DNA from: Pelagibacteraceae bacterium AG-426-I15
GTDB lineage: Bacteria; Pseudomonadota; Alphaproteobacteria; Pelagibacterales; Pelagibacteraceae
Direction: 5' to 3'
NCBI GenBank assembly: GCA_003213135.1
Contig: QCNT01000001.1
Span: 62,001-126,000 of the forward strand
DNA: 64,000 nt
Shown here piece after piece: positions 57,351 to 64,000 of this stretch. Positions within the stretch are counted from its first letter, which is position 1; every line of letters begins with the position of its first letter. Below the pieces are notes generated by a model, which did not search any database, was not told the origin of the DNA, and saw only the letters and a list, made by a program, of their open reading frames with translations. The translations under genes and the position numbers were made by a program.

Positions 57351-57773
57351 ATGCAAAAAATGAATAATAAAAACCAGATTTTTATTGATAAACTTAGATC
57401 TTCAGGCCTCAGACCCACTAAGCAAAGAGTAGAAATAAGCACATTTCTCTTCAAAAGAAAAAAAACTTTTCATTTCACAGTTGAGGAATTAAAAAACTCA
57501 ATGAACTTAAAAAGGTCAAAAAAAATTTCAACAGCAACTTTTTATAATACCGTACATGCGCTAAAAAGTGCGGGGTATTTGAAGGAATTTTCATTAGAAA
57601 ACAACACATCTTACTATGACACAAATATTTCATCGCATCATCACTTCTTTGATAATGGGAAGGTGATTGATATTAAGAGCGACAAAATTACCTTTAAAAA
57701 ACTTCCAGAAGCTCCAAAAGGTAAGAAAATTAAAAACGTTGAAGTTGTAATAAGATTAGAAAATAATAATTAA
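57351..57773 (+). CDS. irr: Irr-like Fur-family iron response regulator
   Basis: A 140-residue Fur-superfamily regulator. The N-terminus KLRSSGLRPTKQRVEISTFLF and the VEELKNSMNL segment match Irr. STATFYNTVHALKSAGYLKEF is the recognition helix region. The Irr-type His triad is ISSHHHFFDNG, HHH at residues 96-98. No N-terminal heme regulatory GCPW motif is present, as in many Irr proteins outside Bradyrhizobium. Neighbourhood with fabA supports Irr. ATG 57360 is an alternative start. The katG gene with an Irr-box-like site lies 62 bases downstream. Confidence 0.82.
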   Translation: MQKMNNKNQIFIDKLRSSGLRPTKQRVEISTFLFKRKKTFHFTVEELKNSMNLKRSKKISTATFYNTVHALKSAGYLKEFSLENNTSYYDTNISSHHHFFDNGKVIDIKSDKITFKKLPEAPKGKKIKNVEVVIRLENNN

Positions 57774-57796
57774 TCTCAATAAAATATCTTGCTATA

Positions 57797-60007
<2,211 letters not shown>

Positions 60008-60008
60008 A

Positions 60009-60260
60009 ATGACAGAATTAACTTCTGGCATATTTAACGCCACAAAAAAAATCTACAATTCAAACAAAGGTTCGATTTTAAGAACAATTATTTACACTAT
60101 TGGTCATTTTATAATCGCTATTGTTGTACTGAAAGCTGTGGCAGATGTAACATTTACAGAAGCAATGACAGACGCAATAGTTGAGCCTCTAGCAAATTCA
60201 GTATGGTATTTTGTTTTAGATAAAATATGGGTTTCCAAAGTTTTTTCAAAAAAAAAATAA
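60009..60260 (+). CDS. DUF2061 small membrane protein
   Basis: An 83-residue protein with two hydrophobic segments (about 20-42 and 47-70), matching DUF2061: ILRTIIYTIGHFIIAIVVLKAVADVTFTEA and IVEPLANSVWYFVLDKIW. The function is unknown. It starts one base after the katG stop, so it is almost certainly cotranscribed with katG and may be iron- or peroxide-regulated with it. Confidence 0.8.
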   Translation: MTELTSGIFNATKKIYNSNKGSILRTIIYTIGHFIIAIVVLKAVADVTFTEAMTDAIVEPLANSVWYFVLDKIWVSKVFSKKK

Positions 60261-60267
60261 AAAAAGA

Positions 60268-60714
60268 CTAGAGTCTTCCTTTTAAATGTTCCTTTTTTAC
60301 CCAACCGCTATAGTCACCAGTTTCGATTTTACACCAACTGTTTTCACATTTCTTAATCAGAAATAATCTACCCTTCTCAACTAAAGCCAAAGGTTTTGAA
60401 TATTTAGATGATTTTTTATAAATTATAACTTCAGTCTTATTACTTATTGCAGCTTTTTTTTTCGATAATTGAGAAATATGAATCCAACCTGAATTATTCT
60501 CATGGTCAATTATTTTTCTAAAATTATATGATTTGTCGATAATTAAAACTGGTAAAAATTTTTTCTCATATGTTAATTTCACGGGGTACTCAAAGGATGG
60601 TCCTTGTCTTAAATTTACCTTGTCACTTCTTAAAGTTAAGTAATATTCATTCTGGGCATATAAATAATTAGTAATAAAGAAAATAAAGAATAAAGGAATA
60701 ATTACTTTAGACAT
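60268..60714 (-). CDS. Exported SH3-domain protein
   Basis: A 148-residue protein with a signal peptide (residues 1-20, ending LYAQ). Two bacterial SH3-like domains follow: LRSDKVNLRQGPSFEYPV...SGWIHISQL at about 27-80, and VIIYKKSSKYSKPLALVEKG...YSGWVKKEHLKG at about 90-145. VNLRQGPS is the usual first strand of SH3_3. Such proteins commonly bind peptidoglycan. It overlaps the 3' end of the MoeB-like gene by 8 bases. Confidence 0.85.
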   Translation of the reverse strand: MSKVIIPLFFIFFITNYLYAQNEYYLTLRSDKVNLRQGPSFEYPVKLTYEKKFLPVLIIDKSYNFRKIIDHENNSGWIHISQLSKKKAAISNKTEVIIYKKSSKYSKPLALVEKGRLFLIKKCENSWCKIETGDYSGWVKKEHLKGRL

Positions 60715-61468
60715 GCAGATAGTTATTTTTACATTTTGGATTTTTAGATAATTTTACTTTTCTAAAATTTGAATTAAGTGAATTAAATATCATTATTTTT
60801 CCATTTAAATCATTTTTTATATTTAGGATAGACTTAATGACTTCATTGGCTTGCATTGACCCAGCAATACCAGCAAGTGTTGTCATTACACCATCACTTT
60901 CACAATTTCGATTTTCTTCAGAAAGTTCAGGCATAAAACATCTATAACACGGAATTTTTTTTCTAAAATCAAAGTAAAATAATTGACCATCGAATTTACT
61001 GATTGCAGAAGATATCAATATTTTTTTGTTTTTTACACAATAATCATTTATTAGAAGTCTAGATTTAAAATTATCAGTGCCATCACAAATAATATTATAA
61101 TTCCTTAAAATTTTACCAATATTTGAAGTATCCAATCTTTTTGTAAAAATTTTAACTTTTATTTTTCTATTTATTCTTGTCACAGCTTTTTTTGAAACAT
61201 TAGTTTTAAATTTTCCTAAATCATTTTTTGTAAACAGAACTTGCCGGCTTAAATTTGACAATTCAATTTTGTCGTTATCAACAATACCTATACTTCCAAC
61301 ACCTGAGTATGCTAGATATAAAATTAAAGGACAACCAAGCCCTCCAGCACCAACAACCAAGACTTTTCCACCAAGAATTTTCTTTTGGCCAACCACACCT
61401 ATTTTTTTTAATATTAATTGCCTATAATATTTTTGATAATCTGATTCTTTAATTGAATTTTTTTTCAT
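60707..61468 (-). CDS. ThiF/MoeB/HesA-family adenylyltransferase
   Basis: E1-like enzyme that adenylates the C-terminus of a small sulfur-carrier protein. VVGAGGLGCPLILYLAYSGVG is the nucleotide-binding loop, and DNDKIELSNLSRQVLF carries the catalytic Asp and Arg. The first zinc pair is intact in IPCYRCFMPE. The second expected pair reads NPKCKNNYLHV at the C-terminus, with only one Cys, so zinc binding may be altered. 253 residues; no rhodanese domain. It could serve thiamine or molybdopterin synthesis. It overlaps coaBC by 20 bases. Confidence 0.88.
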   Translation of the reverse strand: MKKNSIKESDYQKYYRQLILKKIGVVGQKKILGGKVLVVGAGGLGCPLILYLAYSGVGSIGIVDNDKIELSNLSRQVLFTKNDLGKFKTNVSKKAVTRINRKIKVKIFTKRLDTSNIGKILRNYNIICDGTDNFKSRLLINDYCVKNKKILISSAISKFDGQLFYFDFRKKIPCYRCFMPELSEENRNCESDGVMTTLAGIAGSMQANEVIKSILNIKNDLNGKIMIFNSLNSNFRKVKLSKNPKCKNNYLHV

Positions 61469-62675
61469 TGGATAAAAATGTTTTTACAATTTTTTTTGCA
61501 ATAACTGAAGCTATAAATTTTTTTGAGCTTTTTTTAATCTTTTCAGTTTTACCATTTTTATCAATAATAGTAATTTCATTTTGATCTTTATTGAAACCAA
61601 AATCTGATTTTGAAACGTCATTTGCTATGATAAAATCACAGAATTTTTCTTCCAATTTTATTTTTGAATTTTTTATTATATTTTCTGTTTCAGCAGAAAA
61701 ACCTACTAATATTTTTGGTCTATATCTATTATTAGTTCCAAGAAAACTTAATATATCCGAATTTTTTTCTATCTGAATTTCATTTACATTTTGCTGTTTC
61801 TTAATTTTATGTTTTTTAAATTCTCTTGGCTTAAAATCAGATACTGCAGCAGCACATACGGCAATATCAGCTGGCAAACTTTTCTTAACCGCATCTAGCA
61901 TTTGTTTCCCTGATGTAACTTTTTTTACTTTAATATTTTTATCATATGAAATATTTGATGGTCCTGAGACTAAAGTAGTTTTGATACCGAGCCTTGATAA
62001 TTCGAGAGCAATTTCATAACCTTGTTTTCCACTTGACTCATTAGTTATGTATCTTATGGGGTCCAAATATTCCCTTGTAGGTCCAGAAGTTACTACTGCC
62101 TTAATTTTTTTCTTTATCAAATAATTTTTATTTTTAAAAAATTTTTCTATAAATGATAAAATCTGTCTTGGACTAGACATTTTTCCTTTTCCAAATTCAC
62201 CGCATGCCATCGTACCTTCTTCCGGACCTATAAATTTATAACCATACTCAATTAAAGTTTTTATATTTTTTTGAGTAGCTTTATGTAACCACATTCTAAC
62301 ATTCATAGCGGGAGATAAAAAAGTTTCTTTGTTTGATGCTAAAATTACAGTTGATGCAAGATCATCGGCTCCACCTCTGCTCAATTTAGATATTAAATTT
62401 GCAGTTGCTGGCATCACTAGAACTAAGTCTGCCCATCTGGACAAAGCGATGTGATCGATCTTTCCTTTTGTTTTTTCGTCGAATGTGTCTTCAAAAACTC
62501 TATTCTTAAGAAGAGAAGAAATAGATAGACTAGTTACAAATTTTTTTCCACTTTTAGTTAAAATTACTTTTATAGACCACTTTTTTCTTTGCAATAATCT
62601 AATTAAATCTAAGGATTTATAAGCCGATATTCCGCCGCCAACTATAAGTAAAATTTTTTTATTTTCTAAGCTCAT
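61449..62675 (-). CDS. coaBC: CoaBC: phosphopantothenoylcysteine synthetase/decarboxylase
   Basis: Bifunctional coenzyme A enzyme, 408 residues. The N-terminal CoaC flavoprotein starts ILLIVGGGISAYKSLDLIRLL. It carries the catalytic His in FDEKTKGKIDHIALSRWADL, the MNVRMW motif and the Cys in EGTMACGEFGKGKM. The C-terminal CoaB half has VVTSGPTREYLDPIRYITNESSGKQGYEIA, with CAAAVSDFKP and VGFSAET. It lies six bases after ubiB and overlaps the MoeB-like gene. Confidence 0.95.
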   Translation of the reverse strand: MSLENKKILLIVGGGISAYKSLDLIRLLQRKKWSIKVILTKSGKKFVTSLSISSLLKNRVFEDTFDEKTKGKIDHIALSRWADLVLVMPATANLISKLSRGGADDLASTVILASNKETFLSPAMNVRMWLHKATQKNIKTLIEYGYKFIGPEEGTMACGEFGKGKMSSPRQILSFIEKFFKNKNYLIKKKIKAVVTSGPTREYLDPIRYITNESSGKQGYEIALELSRLGIKTTLVSGPSNISYDKNIKVKKVTSGKQMLDAVKKSLPADIAVCAAAVSDFKPREFKKHKIKKQQNVNEIQIEKNSDILSFLGTNNRYRPKILVGFSAETENIIKNSKIKLEEKFCDFIIANDVSKSDFGFNKDQNEITIIDKNGKTEKIKKSSKKFIASVIAKKIVKTFLSNEKKFN

Positions 62676-62681
62676 TATTAA

Positions 62682-64000
62682 TTAAAATACTATAAACAAT
62701 CCTATTACAACCCCTAAAGATATTATAATTATATTGTTTCTCATATTTTTCATTTTTAATTCTTCAAGCTCAATATTTTTGCTTCCATCAACATATAAAT
62801 TCAGTTTCCCTTCAGCTAGCATTTGAAGAGCTATATTAGCCTTATCCATCACATTAGGTAGATCTGGTATTTTTTCCAAAACTTCTTTTGAAATATTAAT
62901 TGTTTCTTTAATTTTGGCCTCAGGACCTTTTTCTTTTTTTATCCACTCCTCTAATATAGGTCTTGATATTTCCCAAATATTAGCTTCAGGGTCAAGACTT
63001 CTTGCGACCCCTTCTACCGAGACCATAGTTTTTTGAAGTAAAAGTAGCTGAGTTTGGGTTTGCATATTAAATTTTTCAGTAATATCAAATAATTGTGCAA
63101 GCAAATTACCACCGGAAATATCTTTAACTGATTGACCAAATATAGGCTCTCCAATTGATCTTAAAGCTTGAGCAAGCTCATCCTTAGACGTATTTGCAGG
63201 AACGAGACCAGCTAAAAAATGAACATGTGCAACTTTATTATAATCTCTTTGAATAAAACCAAACAGTATTTCTGCTAAATATTTTTTATTTTTTTTATCA
63301 AGACGACCCATAATTCCAAAATCAATCGGAATTATATTGCCTTGAACATCCACAAATAAATTTCCTTGATGCATATCAGCATGAAAAAAACCATCTCTAA
63401 CAGCTTGTTTTAAAAAAAGTTGAATTAAATTCCTTGATAATTTTTTTAGATCTATATTTGCTTTTTTTAAAGAGTCTAAATCTCTTATAGAAATTGAGTC
63501 TACCTTATCCAAAGCTAATGTTTGTTTTGAAGTTAAATTCCAGTAAATTTTAGGAACTTTAATAAAGTTATCTTTTTTAGTATTTTCGTAAAGTTCACTA
63601 GCAGCTGCAGCCTCAAATCTTAGATCCATTTCAACATTAGTGATTTCTTTTAACAAAAAAATAACCTCAACTAACTTTAATCTCTTAGTTTTTTTAAATA
63701 GATTTTCAATTAAATAAGCAAGAAACATCAAAGCATCGAGTTCTTCATTTACAATTTTATGAATATTTGGTCTTAAAATTTTTATAGCTAACTCTTTTTC
63801 ATTGTTCTTAATTTTAACTTTTGCAAAATGTACTTGCGCAATTGATGCGGCAGCAACTGGTTCATCTATAGAAATAATATCTCTTGATGATCTTTCACCT
63901 ATCTCATTTTTAATTATTTCCTTGGCGTAACGTGTATCAAATGCGGGAAGCTTATCTTGTAATTTTTCTAAGTTCTTAGCTGTTTCATTTCCTATTATAT
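62682..64000 (-). CDS. ubiB: UbiB-family ubiquinone biosynthesis kinase-like protein, 5' truncated
   Basis: The frame is open to the right edge of the window, so the N-terminus is missing. The KxGQ motif lies off-window. Visible ABC1/UbiB marks are LPAFDTRYA, VAAASIAQVHFAKVK, MDLRFEAAAASELY, the catalytic-type FFHADMHQGNLF and PIDFGIMGRLD. A C-terminal membrane segment (NIIIISLGVVIGLFIVF) ends the protein. A TTG at 63731 gives a shorter open frame, but the homology clearly continues upstream. UbiB is an atypical kinase/ATPase needed for ubiquinone synthesis. The usual ubiE-ubiB-coaBC order of alphaproteobacteria fits. Confidence 0.93.
   Translation of the reverse strand, partial: IIGNETAKNLEKLQDKLPAFDTRYAKEIIKNEIGERSSRDIISIDEPVAAASIAQVHFAKVKIKNNEKELAIKILRPNIHKIVNEELDALMFLAYLIENLFKKTKRLKLVEVIFLLKEITNVEMDLRFEAAAASELYENTKKDNFIKVPKIYWNLTSKQTLALDKVDSISIRDLDSLKKANIDLKKLSRNLIQLFLKQAVRDGFFHADMHQGNLFVDVQGNIIPIDFGIMGRLDKKNKKYLAEILFGFIQRDYNKVAHVHFLAGLVPANTSKDELAQALRSIGEPIFGQSVKDISGGNLLAQLFDITEKFNMQTQTQLLLLQKTMVSVEGVARSLDPEANIWEISRPILEEWIKKEKGPEAKIKETINISKEVLEKIPDLPNVMDKANIALQMLAEGKLNLYVDGSKNIELEELKMKNMRNNIIIISLGVVIGLFIVF

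Noticed and set aside
57251-57454. Minus-strand frame between fabA and irr
   Set aside because: It covers the start of both flanking genes on the opposite strand and has no recognisable features.

Overview
The window is a gene-dense, AT-rich stretch of an alphaproteobacterial chromosome. It is most like the SAR11 group (Pelagibacterales, Candidatus Pelagibacter-like). The reasons are the strong A/T bias, very short or negative intergenic gaps, A/T-rich codon use with Lys/Asn/Ile-rich proteins, alphaproteobacterial gene neighbourhoods, and a streamlined single-copy gene set without insertion sequences, prophage or CRISPR. The assignment rests on recognised protein families and synteny, not on a database search.

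Layout. 1-5.5 kb: end of a Tim44-like gene, an Smr gene, hslVU, and a histidine run hisB-hisA-hisF-hisE plus a HIT protein. 5.5-9.6 kb: a LolA-like gene, ftsK, a UbiH-type monooxygenase and tRNA-Gly(GCC). 9.6-16 kb: pterin dehydratase, ogt, then mnmE-mnmG-rsmG-parA-parB, with two parS-like palindromes inside rsmG. 16-20.6 kb: holA-lptE-leuS and a DUF3576 lipoprotein on the minus strand. 20.8-24.4 kb: a major porin, ThiE-like, YggS-like, L,D-transpeptidase, a winged-helix regulator and a 38-residue ArfA-like ribosome-rescue gene. 24.3-30.4 kb: minus-strand chaperone cluster grpE-dnaK-dnaJ followed by dapB, nth and an adenosine-kinase-like gene. 30.5-36 kb: rdgB, an LpoA-like periplasmic protein, rsmI, a BON lipoprotein and maeB. 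36-54.2 kb: a long, ancestrally ordered alphaproteobacterial array (murJ-trpS-nfuA ... tsaB-fur-miaB-phoH-ybeY-lnt-metK-nusA-infB-rbfA-rpsO-pnp). Several genes usual in that order are absent, and it holds a frameshifted Bax-type glucosaminidase. 54.2-64 kb: a GNAT-like gene, fabI-fabB-fabA, irr, katG with a DUF2061 protein, an SH3 protein, a MoeB/ThiF-type enzyme, coaBC and the end of ubiB.

The most interesting signals, strongest first, are: (i) a katG promoter overlapped by an Irr-box-like (ICE) palindrome, next to an irr-like gene; (ii) an unlisted 38-aa ArfA-like gene starting at TTG; (iii) sigma32-like promoters before hslV, dnaK and grpE, placed so close to the ATG that the mRNAs should be nearly leaderless; (iv) parS-like sites inside rsmG; (v) divergent gene pairs whose start codons touch or overlap; (vi) a terminator hairpin that also encodes the C-terminus of the convergent ThiE-like protein; (vii) the frameshift in a poly-A run of the Bax-like gene; and (viii) repeated loss of single genes (hisH, trmB/rimP, ylxR, truB and others) from conserved arrays. 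No new multi-gene defence or mobile system is visible.
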